Origin: Stutzerimonas kunmingensis
GTDB lineage: Bacteria; Pseudomonadota; Gammaproteobacteria; Pseudomonadales; Pseudomonadaceae
Length of the DNA stretch: 64,000 bases
Assembly (NCBI RefSeq): GCF_002929225.1
Contig: NZ_PISM01000018.1
Location: 1 to 64,000, forward strand
Direction of reading: 5' to 3'
Of the stretch, positions 26,651-34,950 are shown one piece after another. The translations under genes were made by a program, and so were the position numbers. Numbering within the stretch: position 1 is the first letter of the stretch; the number at the start of each line of letters is the position of its first letter. The notes below the pieces were generated by a model, which ran no database searches, had not been told where the DNA came from, and saw only the letters and a list, made by a program, of their open reading frames with translations.

Positions 26651-26947
26651 CCAAAACCACCCTAGATCCATTGATCGCATCCGCATCGCCCAACAGAGCC
26701 TGTTCACGCAGCTCCACATAGCGATTTCGAATTATGATCGGATCAACCAATCCAAGAAGCGGGTTTGCTTCCCTGATCTCGTAATAGTTGACACCCCGCG
26801 CCTGCCCGCTCAGCTCCATCACTCTCAGCGATGGCATACCGATTCCAGCATAAAGGCGTTGCAACTCGTCAGGCTCACCATCTCGACGCAGTCAGCCCGG
26901 GGAAGAAGGTTGTCCATAAGATTGAAGATGTCTGCAGAGTTGCTCAT
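26611..26947 (-). pseudogene. Sel1-like protein gene remnant (copy 1)
   Basis: The minus strand encodes the first part of a protein nearly identical to the intact gene at 40126-40998 (MSNSADIFNLMDNLLP, then MPSLRVMELSGQA, then NRYVELREQALLGDADAI). Near base 26897 the frame shifts, and after about 110 codons similarity ends at 26611, where the gene is cut. It lacks the Sel1 repeats that make up most of the intact copy and cannot be functional. Its promoter region, including the palindrome at 26992, is preserved. Confidence 0.85.
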
Positions 26948-26991
26948 GCTGCTGCCCATCGATGATCGTGTCTGACCATTTTCAGCGGCCA

Positions 26992-27010
26992 TGCGACAAC
27001 CTGTGTCGCA
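26992..27010. promoter_or_regulatory. Palindrome TGCGACA-N5-TGTCGCA, probable WYL operator (site 1)
   Basis: A perfect 7-5-7 inverted repeat (spacer ACCTG) lies between the divergent Sel1 remnant (start 26947) and the WYL gene (start 27030). Its position next to a WYL start suggests autoregulation. The same palindrome occurs at 28018, 38447, 41044 and 41603. Confidence 0.8.
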
Positions 27011-27029
27011 CACAAACAAGGACGTAACT

Positions 27030-28016
27030 GTGGAACAGCTGCTTCGCCATGAACTCATTCTTGGCCTTCTCCCGAACAAGGAAAGCGCTCTCGATAGCAA
27101 TGCCATTCACCAACGAGTAGCCAACCAGGGTGTCCAGGTTGATAAGCGCACCATTCAGCGTGACCTAAGCGAGCTAGAACAGAAATTCCCCCATGTGCAT
27201 AGCAGGCCAAAGGGAAAAGCCAAGTTGTGGTGGGCAGAAAAGTCGCTGTCGCGACTGAGCATGCTGCCAACAGATGCAATGAACCTCGTCATGATCATGG
27301 ATCACGCGGCTAGATTCGGAATGGCGGCACAGGTTGAGAATCTGGCGCCCCTTCGGAACTACGCAATATCACTGTTGAAAGGAAACCGGCCCAGCCAGGA
27401 CTGTTCAGGCAAGATCATCAGCAATACCCGCTTCGTTGTTCTGGAACCAGGCCAAGTGAAGCCGGAGGTCCTAGAGGCTGTCCAACAGGCACTTCTGGAT
27501 GATGCCTCTATCGAAGCGCTCTACCTGAAGCGCGGTGCCCGTGAGCCACGAACACTACATATCAAGCCACTAGGTCTTTCCTATCAAGATTCCAATATCT
27601 ACCTCGTATGTGTTTTCAAAGGCTTGCCCGAAGGCAAACTGGCCTCCCTTCCCCTGCATCGTTTTCAGTCTGCCAAGGCTACATGGGAAGACCTAAGAAC
27701 TCCTGACGGTTTTGAGATGAACTCGTTCGAGGTCAAGCGCAGCCTGATATCCCAGAAATCTGAGCACCCAACTCAACTGAAGCTCCGCATTTCTCAGACG
27801 CTCTACGAACGCCTGGACGAGAACGCGCTCACTGCCGATCAACAGCTACAGCCCACCGCTGATGGCTGGTGGTTGATGACAGGCAGTCTGCCTCTTAGCC
27901 AAGGTCTCGAGCTATGGCTTTTGAGCCAAGGGGAGGAGCTGGAGGTTCTAGAGCCGGCTGAACTGAGGCAGCAAATCGCCTCGTCGGCACGTCGGATGGC
28001 CAGACTGTACGGTTGA
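27030..28016 (+). CDS. WYL-domain transcriptional regulator (intact copy)
   Basis: A 328-residue regulator. It has an N-terminal winged helix (RHELILGLLPNKESALDSNAIHQRVANQGVQVDKRTIQRDLSELEQKFP), a central WYL domain (about 120-240, with IEALYLKRGAREPRTLHIKPLGLSYQDSNIYLVCVF and LPLHRFQSA) and the WCX C-terminal extension. WYL proteins sense ligands such as nucleic acid fragments and control defence genes (BrxR, CapW). A GTG at 27030 is chosen because AAGGA lies about eight bases upstream; an ATG at 26991 would put the operator palindrome inside the coding region. The palindromes flanking the gene and near recC suggest its regulon. Confidence 0.9.
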   Translation: MEQLLRHELILGLLPNKESALDSNAIHQRVANQGVQVDKRTIQRDLSELEQKFPHVHSRPKGKAKLWWAEKSLSRLSMLPTDAMNLVMIMDHAARFGMAAQVENLAPLRNYAISLLKGNRPSQDCSGKIISNTRFVVLEPGQVKPEVLEAVQQALLDDASIEALYLKRGAREPRTLHIKPLGLSYQDSNIYLVCVFKGLPEGKLASLPLHRFQSAKATWEDLRTPDGFEMNSFEVKRSLISQKSEHPTQLKLRISQTLYERLDENALTADQQLQPTADGWWLMTGSLPLSQGLELWLLSQGEELEVLEPAELRQQIASSARRMARLYG

Positions 28017-28017
28017 A

Positions 28018-28036
28018 TGCGACACAGGCTGTCGCA
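28018..28036. promoter_or_regulatory. Palindrome TGCGACA-N5-TGTCGCA (site 2)
   Basis: A perfect 7-5-7 inverted repeat (spacer CAGGC) starting two bases after the WYL stop and 48 bases before the 54-residue gene. It probably controls a promoter for that small gene. The same sequence is conserved at the equivalent place in copy 2 (41603). Confidence 0.75.
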
Positions 28037-28083
28037 TGCTGGGAGCATTCTGTCTCCGATTACCTGACCATGGAGACTCAGCT

Positions 28084-28248
28084 ATGAAGACCTATTCCGC
28101 TTTCCTTCAGCGCGTAATCCCTAATGCGGGACCTCGCGCCAATTTCAAGACCACAGTGCAGGCCGTGAGTTCCGAAATGGCTCGCATCACAGCCGAAGCC
28201 CAATACCCGGGCTACAAATGCGCCAACGCCCCCGTGCCGGTACGCTGA
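28084..28248 (+). CDS. 54-residue conserved small protein (copy 1)
   Basis: Begins MKTYSAFLQRVIPNAGPRAN and ends in PGYKC followed by a Pro/Val/Arg tail. A good ribosome site (GGAGA) precedes the ATG. The protein is polar with no TM helix or known motif. An equally long relative at 41669-41833 is highly similar, and a decayed third copy lies at about 29062-29195. Repeated retention next to the WYL gene and the palindrome suggests a function in the same circuit, for example a small inducer, inhibitor or antitoxin; this is inference. I do not recognise the family. Confidence 0.75.
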   Translation: MKTYSAFLQRVIPNAGPRANFKTTVQAVSSEMARITAEAQYPGYKCANAPVPVR

Positions 28249-28249
28249 A

Positions 28250-28667
28250 GTGTCCAAGCCACACTTCGGCAAATTGGGGCCTGGAGACCATCTTTATTAC
28301 CAGTACCATTTGGTAAAGACGACCCAAACGATCAACATCATCCCAATCTCAGCCTACGACTACACCGAGCACTCAGTTAGCTGCACCGAGCAAAACAAGC
28401 CGAAGACACTAAATGGCCGTTTCTTTTTTCTGTGGATCGCATTCAACGCTGCCTACGCCACCGATATCGTCGAGCAGCAGCGATTATCCGAGCGGGAAAC
28501 CTTCAAAGCCTTTCTCGAAAAACCGTGTTCCTTGGTAGCAACAAAAACATCGAGACTTCGTCTGGTCGGAGTTTCCCGGCAGCATTCGCGTACTACTGGA
28601 CAACCCGTACACCCTGCGCAACCCAGCTCATTCATGGTGGAGCAACCTGGAATGGCAGAGTGAGTAG
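28250..28667 (+). pseudogene. Frameshifted HEPN-like protein remnant
   Basis: Pieces of one protein are spread over three frames. Frame 1 gives NGRFFFLWIAFNAAYA and RETFKAFLEK, a second frame gives SNKNIE, and the third gives DFVWSEFPGSIRVLLDNPYT up to a stop at 28667. Joined, they resemble the uncharacterised HEPN-like family in which a WxAFNAAYA block precedes an IRxLLDN block. At least two frameshifts (near 28535 and 28553) make it nonfunctional as written. It begins two bases after the 54-residue gene, so it was once part of the same operon. The HEPN assignment is from memory of the motif pattern and is tentative. Confidence 0.6.
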
Positions 28668-29061
28668 GGATTAGCTACGAGACTGCTGCTACCTGCTAGG
28701 AAAACTGATGCCCTTGATCATCTAGATCACGCTGGACAGCCCGGACACCTTATGGGGCGATGCCAAATACCCAGTGGTTGGCTGAGGATGGACACAGGTT
28801 CATGTGATTGAGATGAACATCAATATGAGTGCAGCATGGGCACGGCTGCCAAAGGCTCGCATGCTGGCTCGTCGACTTACCTCTTGATTTTGTCTACCCC
28901 CTCTTAAGCAGGCGTCCACTGATGCAGCAAACCGGTTCCTACAGGTTGGACTTGCCTGGGAGCTGGCTTGTCGGGGCGACGAACCGCAACGATTGTGTCT
29001 ATTCAGGCCCTAGCGGCGGTATTCGCCATCCACCAGCCGCGATACCCCCAGCGGGTTGGCC
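28668..29061. other. Decayed intergenic DNA
   Basis: No credible gene on either strand. Short frames are broken and lack ribosome sites. The segment sits between a pseudogene and the remnant of a third 54-residue gene, and is best read as degraded accessory DNA. Confidence 0.5.
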
Positions 29062-29195
29062 TCCTGCAGCGCCGCCGGCCCTCAGGTCAACTTCACCATC
29101 ACCGTCCAGGCCGTAAGCTCTGACATGGCAAAGGTCACGGCCCAGGCCAGTAACCCGGCTACAAATGCCTGAATTCGCCCACTCAGATGCGTTGA
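29062..29195 (+). pseudogene. Degenerate third copy of the 54-residue gene
   Basis: Broken frames give LLQRRRP, then VNFTITVQAVSSDMAKVTAQ, then PGYKCLNSPTQMR and a stop at 29193-29195. This follows the whole length of the 54-residue proteins at 28084 and 41669, with frameshifts and an internal stop. The remnant overlaps the last codons of recD on the opposite strand. It shows that the small gene was present downstream of recD as well as next to the WYL genes. Confidence 0.75.
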
Positions 29196-31270
29196 GCCAG
29201 CGCCTCATGCAGTTGCAACGCCAAGCCGCTGGTGCGCTGCACGTTGCGGCCCACCGCGCCTTCGAACACACCCGGGTGAGTCTCGGCCAGGCTGAACCAT
29301 TCCCTGGCGCGGGTGATGGCGGTGTACAGCAGCTCCTTGGTCAACACCGGGTTCAGCGCATCAGGCAACACCAGCGCGGTGTGGTTGAACTCCGAGCCCT
29401 GGGACTTGTGCACCGTCATGGCGAACACCGTCTCCACCTCCACCAACCGGCTCGGCATCACGAAGCGCACGCCGCCACTGCCGTCGTTGCGCGGGAAGGC
29501 CACGCGCAGGGCCAGCGCACCGTCCGGCCCCGGCACCCATAGCGCGATGCCGATATCGCCGTTCATCAGGTTCAAGCTGTAGTCATTGCGCGTCACCAGC
29601 ACCGGACGCCCTTCGTACCAGCCGTGGTCGCTGTCCAGCAAGCCGCGGCGACGCAATTGCATAGCCACACGCTGGTTAAGCCCTTCGACGCCCCAAGGCC
29701 CCCGGCGCAATGCGCAGAGCAGGCGGAACTGGTCGAATGCAGACAACACCTTGCCTGCCCAACCGGCCCATAGCTCGCTGTCCCACTGTGTATCAGCCAC
29801 AGGGCGCAAGTCGCGCAGTTGCACCAGGTAATGCCGGTAGCCGGGCGCATTGCGGTTGCCATCGATGGCCAGGTCGCTAAGCGCCGCATCCTGCTCGCCA
29901 CGCACCAGCAGGTTGAAAAGTTGCTCCGAGGGCTGTTCGAGCGCACGCCGTGCTTCGCCCGCCTGCTTGTTGTTGATCAGCTTGGCCAGGCGCCCGATAC
30001 CCTTCTGCGGGTCGAAACGCCAAGAGCGGCGCAACATCACGGTCTGCTGCGCCAGCGGGGCGCCCGCGCCTTCGGCCATCTGCAACTCAGGGTCAACCAG
30101 CGCCTCACCGCTGTGGGTGCTCAGCCACTGGGCGGTTTGCGCGTTGTAGTCGCCTTTTTCAGCCTCGCGGCACAAGTCGCCCATCACCGAACCGGCTTCC
30201 ACCGAGGCCAACTGGTCCTTGTCGCCTAGCAGAATCAAGCGCGCTGCCTGGGGCAAGGCATCCAGCACGCAGGCCATCATTTCCAGGTCGATCATCGAGG
30301 CTTCATCGACCACCAGTACATCCAGCTCCAGCGGTTTATCGCGCTGGTGAATGAAGTTACGCGAGTTCGGTCGGCTGCCCAGCAAGCGGTGCAAGGTGGA
30401 CACATCCGTCGGGATCTCGGCGCGCACCGCATCACTCACCGGCAACACCCGAACCTCCTTGCCAATGGACTCGGACAACCGCGCCGCCGCCTTGCCGGTC
30501 GGCGCCGCCAGGCGGATGCGCAGCGGCTTGCCGCTCTCGACCGCCGGGGTTTGCAGCAACCCCAGCAGGCGCACCACCGAGGTGGTCTTGCCGGTGCCCG
30601 GGCCGCCAGTGATGACGCTGAAGTTGCCACGGGCCGCCAGCGCGCAGGCAATTTTCTGCCAGTTGCTGCCTTGCGCGCGCTCGGCTTCGGAACGGGCGGG
30701 AAACAGTTCATCGAGACGGCTAGCGAAGTTATCTGGTGTGACCGGCGCCACGCTCAAGCGTGCGCTTAAGGCTTGGGCGATGCTGCACTCGTAGTTCCAG
30801 TAGCGGCGCAAGTAAAGGCGCAGCCCCACCAGCACCAAGGGCCGCTCGGGGGCGTCCTGGCGGGCGTCACGGTCCTCGACCAGGGTGCTGGCGGCCAGAG
30901 CCTGGCGCCACTGCGTAGCGTCCAGGCCCTGCAACCATTGCGACGGCAGCGTACTGCCCTCCTCGCCTTCTGGTGGCAACGACAGCACGAAATCCGGCGC
31001 TGCCAGGGTGGCGGTAAGGTCCAGGCAGGCATGGCCACGGCCCAGTTGGTGGCTGGTCATCGCGGCGGCCAGCAGCACGCTGGCCTGGGCCTGAGGGTCT
31101 TGTTCAAGAATGAATTTCGCCAAGGCACGATCCAGCGCGCGCAACCAGCCACGCGCCACCCAGGTATCGACTTGCTGCAAGAGCTCGCTGTTGCTGGCGG
31201 CGCCAATGAACACCGCCACCTGCTCGGTATCGCCCTGGCTGCTGCTCAGTTGCTTGAGGGTCTGGCTCAT
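29183..31270 (-). CDS. recD: RecD, alpha subunit of exonuclease V
   Basis: A 695-residue 5'-3' SF1 helicase subunit of RecBCD. Landmarks are Walker A TGGPGTGKTTSVVRLL (about 221), DEASMIDLEMM, the GDKDQLASVEAG motif, and the C-terminal TVHKSQGSEFNHTALVLP and YTAITRARE motifs. Length is normal for pseudomonads. It is the last gene of recC-recB-recD, with its start overlapping the recB stop as ATGA. Its 3' end overlaps the remnant of a small gene on the other strand. Confidence 0.96.
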   Translation of the reverse strand: MSQTLKQLSSSQGDTEQVAVFIGAASNSELLQQVDTWVARGWLRALDRALAKFILEQDPQAQASVLLAAAMTSHQLGRGHACLDLTATLAAPDFVLSLPPEGEEGSTLPSQWLQGLDATQWRQALAASTLVEDRDARQDAPERPLVLVGLRLYLRRYWNYECSIAQALSARLSVAPVTPDNFASRLDELFPARSEAERAQGSNWQKIACALAARGNFSVITGGPGTGKTTSVVRLLGLLQTPAVESGKPLRIRLAAPTGKAAARLSESIGKEVRVLPVSDAVRAEIPTDVSTLHRLLGSRPNSRNFIHQRDKPLELDVLVVDEASMIDLEMMACVLDALPQAARLILLGDKDQLASVEAGSVMGDLCREAEKGDYNAQTAQWLSTHSGEALVDPELQMAEGAGAPLAQQTVMLRRSWRFDPQKGIGRLAKLINNKQAGEARRALEQPSEQLFNLLVRGEQDAALSDLAIDGNRNAPGYRHYLVQLRDLRPVADTQWDSELWAGWAGKVLSAFDQFRLLCALRRGPWGVEGLNQRVAMQLRRRGLLDSDHGWYEGRPVLVTRNDYSLNLMNGDIGIALWVPGPDGALALRVAFPRNDGSGGVRFVMPSRLVEVETVFAMTVHKSQGSEFNHTALVLPDALNPVLTKELLYTAITRAREWFSLAETHPGVFEGAVGRNVQRTSGLALQLHEALAQRI

Positions 31271-34200
31271 GCGCTGGCCTCCTCGAACTGGCCCATGAAG
31301 AGTTGGTCAAGCTGCTCGATCAGTTGCTGCGGTGGCCGCTCGAAGTGCAGGCCATGGGTGGGCGCCTGGTGCCCACGAATGAACAGGTACAGCGCCCCGC
31401 CCATGTGCTGCTCGTAGTCGTAGCCGGGCAGGCGCAGCTTGAGCTGGCGATGCAGGGCCAACAGGTACAGGCACAGCTGCAGATCGTAGCGTTTGTCCAG
31501 CATGGTTTCGGCCATGGCCTCAGCGACATAGGCGCTATCGGTGCTGCCCAGCCAGTTGGATTTGTAGTCCGCCACGTAGTAGCGGCCCTCGTGCTCGAAG
31601 GTCAGGTCGATGAAGCCTTTGAACATGCCGTTCAACCGGTTGGGCGCCAGTATCAGTCGCGGCGTACCGCCGAGGGTGTGTTCGCGTACCAAGGCATCGA
31701 GGCGTTCGACGTTCACGTTGCGGCTGGAGAACCAGAACTCCATCTCGACCTGATAGGTGCTCAACCCGGCTAGCGTGCACTGGGTGCCGTTGAAGCGCAG
31801 TGGGGCCTTGAGGTAATGGCTCAACCAAGCCGACAGCGGGTCGATCCAGCGCTCCCAGCCGCGCAGGTTGCAGCGCCGGGCCACGGCGTCGTGCAGGGCT
31901 TGCTCGTCGCTGGCAGCGTTGCCGAAGCCCTCATCGCCGGCCCACTCGAACAGCCCGTGCAGGAAAGTGCCCGGCCCCGCCCCTCGGGGGAAGGCGTGAA
32001 TACCAACGCCGGCAGGCGGGTTCTGCTCGTCGTCCTGCTCTTGCAGGTTGGCTTCCAGCGCGGTGGCAGGCTCAGGGGCAACCGGCGACTCGGCGCCCAT
32101 CCGCGCACGGTCGTCGGCGATGGCCAAGGCAGAGTAGCTGGCGATCCACCAGTTGGTCGCCAGCGCATGCAGCGGGCGCAAGGCCTCGCTTACCGTCGGG
32201 CGCGCAGGTGCCACATGGACACCCTCGGTTTGCGCAGGGGCCTTGCACACCGCGATGTCGTCGCAGCCCTTCGCGAAGGCGTCCACCACTTCAGCCAACC
32301 AATCAGGGGCAACCGTGCCTTCGCCTGCAAGCAAGTAGCCCAAGCCCGACTTGTGCAGGTCTATCGACGAGCCTCCGGTCTTGAACCCCTGGGGCGCCAC
32401 GCAGATCCAGGTGGCGTAGCGGGCGCGGGTCAGGGCGACATACAGCAGGCGCATTTCCTCGCCCATGCGCTCATCGTCAGCGCGTTTCTGCGCAGGCTTT
32501 GCCGGGTCGCCCTTGGCCAGTTCAAGCACCAGGCTGTAATGCTCATCCTGTCGTTCATGGAACATCGGCGGCGCCTTGCTACGGCCATCCACCGCCCTGG
32601 CGCTGCACGCGAACGGCAACATCACCAAGGGGTACTCCAGGCCCTTGGACTTGTGCACGGTCACCACTTTGATCAGGTCCGAGTCGCTTTCCAGGCGCAG
32701 AATTTCTTCCTCGCTCTGCTCCTTGATCTGCTCGGCCAGATGGCGAATCAGCGCGTGCTCGCCATCGAGTTCGGCGGCGCTGCGCTGCAGCCATTCGGCC
32801 AGGTGCAGCAGGTTGGTCAGGCGGCGCTCGCCCTGTTCTTCAGCCAGCAAACGGGCCGGCACCTTGAAGGTTGCAAGCAGCCTGCGCAGCATGGGCAGCA
32901 CGCCTTGTTGCTGCCACAGCACACGGAAGTCGCGGAACCACTGCACATGCGCTTCCCAGCACAGCTCGTTCTGGTTCAACTGCTCCAGGTCCTGCCAGGA
33001 AATGCCCACGCTGCGGGTGGCCAATGCCGCACGCAGCAAGCGGTCGCTGGTGGGCTGGGCGCAGGCCCGCAGGATGCACAGCAGGTCGGTGGCTTCTTCG
33101 CTTTCGAATACTGAGTCGCGGTCAGACAGATAAACGCTGGCCAGTTTGCGACGCGCAAGGGCCTTGCGAATAGCTTCGGCTTCCTTGCGGCTGCGTACCA
33201 GAATGGCGATATCGGCAGGCTTGAGTGCAGTGAGTTGGCCATCGCTGTTGCGCAGGCCCGAGGGTTTTTCTGCACTGCGGTCGAGCCAGGCCTGAATCGC
33301 CGAGGCGCATACCTCGGAGGCCTCGCGCAGGTAAGTGGCGTTGTTGATTACTCCGTTGGTTTGCAGCTGCCAGAGGGTCAGGGCCTTCTGCTTTTCACCC
33401 TCGATCTCCAACGTATCGCTGCGGCCTTTGGCATCAACACCTTCGAACGGCACCGGGTTCTCCTTCCCCTCCTCGGCAAACCGGAACGCTGCTCGGGGGT
33501 GGGCTTCGGCGAACTTGAAACAATGGTTGGCGGCATCGACCATCGCTTGAGTGGAGCGGTAGTTGGTGCCCAGGGTGTAATGCCGGCCCTTGGTAGCCTC
33601 ACGCGCCTTGAGGTAGGTGTAGATGTCGGCGCCACGGAACGAATAGATTGCCTGTTTCGGGTCGCCGATCATGAACAGGCCGCAGTCGGGCAGGTTTTCT
33701 CCAATGCAGTAGATTTTGTCGAAGATGCCGTACTGAACCGGGTCGGTGTCCTGGAACTCGTCGATCAGGGCCACCGGGTACTGCTGGCGAATGGTCTGCG
33801 CCAGGCGCGGGCCAGAGGGGCCTTCCAGGGCACGACCAAGGCGGTTGAGCAAGTCGTCGAAACCGATCTGCGCCCGGCGCAGCTTTTCTTCCTCGAAGGC
33901 GCCCTGCACTTCACGCAGAGCATGCAGCAGCAACTGCGCGCGGATGTCCTGCTTCGACTCCTCATGGTCGACCCAAGCATCGATGGCTCGAAACGCTGGG
34001 TGCGTACCGATGGCACCGCCTTTGTTCAGCTTGAAGCGGGCTTGCCCGCATTTGCGAACGTGGCTACTGGCTTCGCCTCCCTGGCTCCAGGCGGCGATAT
34101 CGCCAAGCATTTGATCAAAAGTTTCGGGGGTTTTGGTGGGGTAGGACTTGCCGTTCAGTGCGCTGCGCGCGCTGTGCAGCAACGCCTCCAGAGCCACGAT

Positions 34201-34950
34201 GTCGTTGGCCCAGGCCGCCCTTGCCTGCGCTTCGAGCGCGACGCACTGCGCAGCCCAGTCAGCAGGCCCCTGAAGCAAAGCATCCAGGTGCGCGGGCGCT
34301 GTGATCGACATCCCTGCCTGCTGAAACTCGGCATCGCTACGCGACAGCAGCGGCGTCAGCGCTTCGCGTAGCTCGGTGGGGCTTTTGAAGCTATCCGTCA
34401 CCACCCTGGCAACCTCAGGCGGCAGGCCATAGAACTGCTGGCGCCAGTAGTCCCTGACCACTTCATCGAGCAACTCGCGCTGGTCGGTTTCCAGTGTCTG
34501 GGTAAACAGGCTGCCGCTGTCGAAGGCGTGCTCGCGCAGCATCCGGTAGCACCAGCCATGAATGGTCGAAACCGCGGCTTCGTCCATCCACTCGCTGGCC
34601 AACTGCAACCGACGAGCACAGGCCGGCCACTGATCGGCGGGGTAACCGTTGCGCAGTTTCACCAGCAGCGGGTCGTGACGCTCATCAGGTGCCTGAAAGC
34701 ACTGGGCAGCCTCGTTCAACCGTGCGCGAATGCGGTCGCGCAGCTCTTGGGTGGCGGCGTCGGTGAAGGTCACCACCAGAATTTGCGGCGGCGTCAGCGC
34801 TTGCTTGAACGCAGCATCGCCCCCATGGCCCAGTACCAGCCGCACGTACAGCAAGGCGATGGTGAAGGTTTTGCCGGTGCCGGCACTCGCTTCGATCAAG
34901 CGGCTGCCATGCAGTGGGAAATCGAGGGGGTTGAGGTTAACCGCTGTCAT
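31267..34950 (-). CDS. recB: RecB, helicase-nuclease subunit of exonuclease V
   Basis: A 1227-residue 3'-5' SF1 helicase and nuclease. Walker A is at EASAGTGKT (20-28); later motifs include DEFQDTDPVQYGIF, GDPKQAIYSFRGAD, VHKSKGLEYPLVMLPF and the C-terminal RecB nuclease with YYVADYKSNWLG (about 1127). The start at 34950 begins MTAVNLNPLDFPLHGSRLIE and overlaps the recC stop as ATGA. An upstream in-frame start would add 30 residues that do not look like RecB. It works with RecC and RecD in double-strand break repair and degradation of linear foreign DNA. Confidence 0.96.
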   Translation of the reverse strand: MTAVNLNPLDFPLHGSRLIEASAGTGKTFTIALLYVRLVLGHGGDAAFKQALTPPQILVVTFTDAATQELRDRIRARLNEAAQCFQAPDERHDPLLVKLRNGYPADQWPACARRLQLASEWMDEAAVSTIHGWCYRMLREHAFDSGSLFTQTLETDQRELLDEVVRDYWRQQFYGLPPEVARVVTDSFKSPTELREALTPLLSRSDAEFQQAGMSITAPAHLDALLQGPADWAAQCVALEAQARAAWANDIVALEALLHSARSALNGKSYPTKTPETFDQMLGDIAAWSQGGEASSHVRKCGQARFKLNKGGAIGTHPAFRAIDAWVDHEESKQDIRAQLLLHALREVQGAFEEEKLRRAQIGFDDLLNRLGRALEGPSGPRLAQTIRQQYPVALIDEFQDTDPVQYGIFDKIYCIGENLPDCGLFMIGDPKQAIYSFRGADIYTYLKAREATKGRHYTLGTNYRSTQAMVDAANHCFKFAEAHPRAAFRFAEEGKENPVPFEGVDAKGRSDTLEIEGEKQKALTLWQLQTNGVINNATYLREASEVCASAIQAWLDRSAEKPSGLRNSDGQLTALKPADIAILVRSRKEAEAIRKALARRKLASVYLSDRDSVFESEEATDLLCILRACAQPTSDRLLRAALATRSVGISWQDLEQLNQNELCWEAHVQWFRDFRVLWQQQGVLPMLRRLLATFKVPARLLAEEQGERRLTNLLHLAEWLQRSAAELDGEHALIRHLAEQIKEQSEEEILRLESDSDLIKVVTVHKSKGLEYPLVMLPFACSARAVDGRSKAPPMFHERQDEHYSLVLELAKGDPAKPAQKRADDERMGEEMRLLYVALTRARYATWICVAPQGFKTGGSSIDLHKSGLGYLLAGEGTVAPDWLAEVVDAFAKGCDDIAVCKAPAQTEGVHVAPARPTVSEALRPLHALATNWWIASYSALAIADDRARMGAESPVAPEPATALEANLQEQDDEQNPPAGVGIHAFPRGAGPGTFLHGLFEWAGDEGFGNAASDEQALHDAVARRCNLRGWERWIDPLSAWLSHYLKAPLRFNGTQCTLAGLSTYQVEMEFWFSSRNVNVERLDALVREHTLGGTPRLILAPNRLNGMFKGFIDLTFEHEGRYYVADYKSNWLGSTDSAYVAEAMAETMLDKRYDLQLCLYLLALHRQLKLRLPGYDYEQHMGGALYLFIRGHQAPTHGLHFERPPQQLIEQLDQLFMGQFEEASA

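Larger units (their letters stand above)
26611..28248. repeat. Large direct repeat, copy 1 (Sel1 remnant, WYL, 54-residue gene)
   Basis: This 1.6-kb block matches 40667-41833 along its length, with the same order and orientation: part of a Sel1-like gene on the minus strand, palindrome, WYL gene, palindrome, 54-residue gene. The two copies lie about 14 kb apart and enclose recC-recB-recD. Similarity is high but not perfect, so the duplication is not very recent. Confidence 0.9.
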
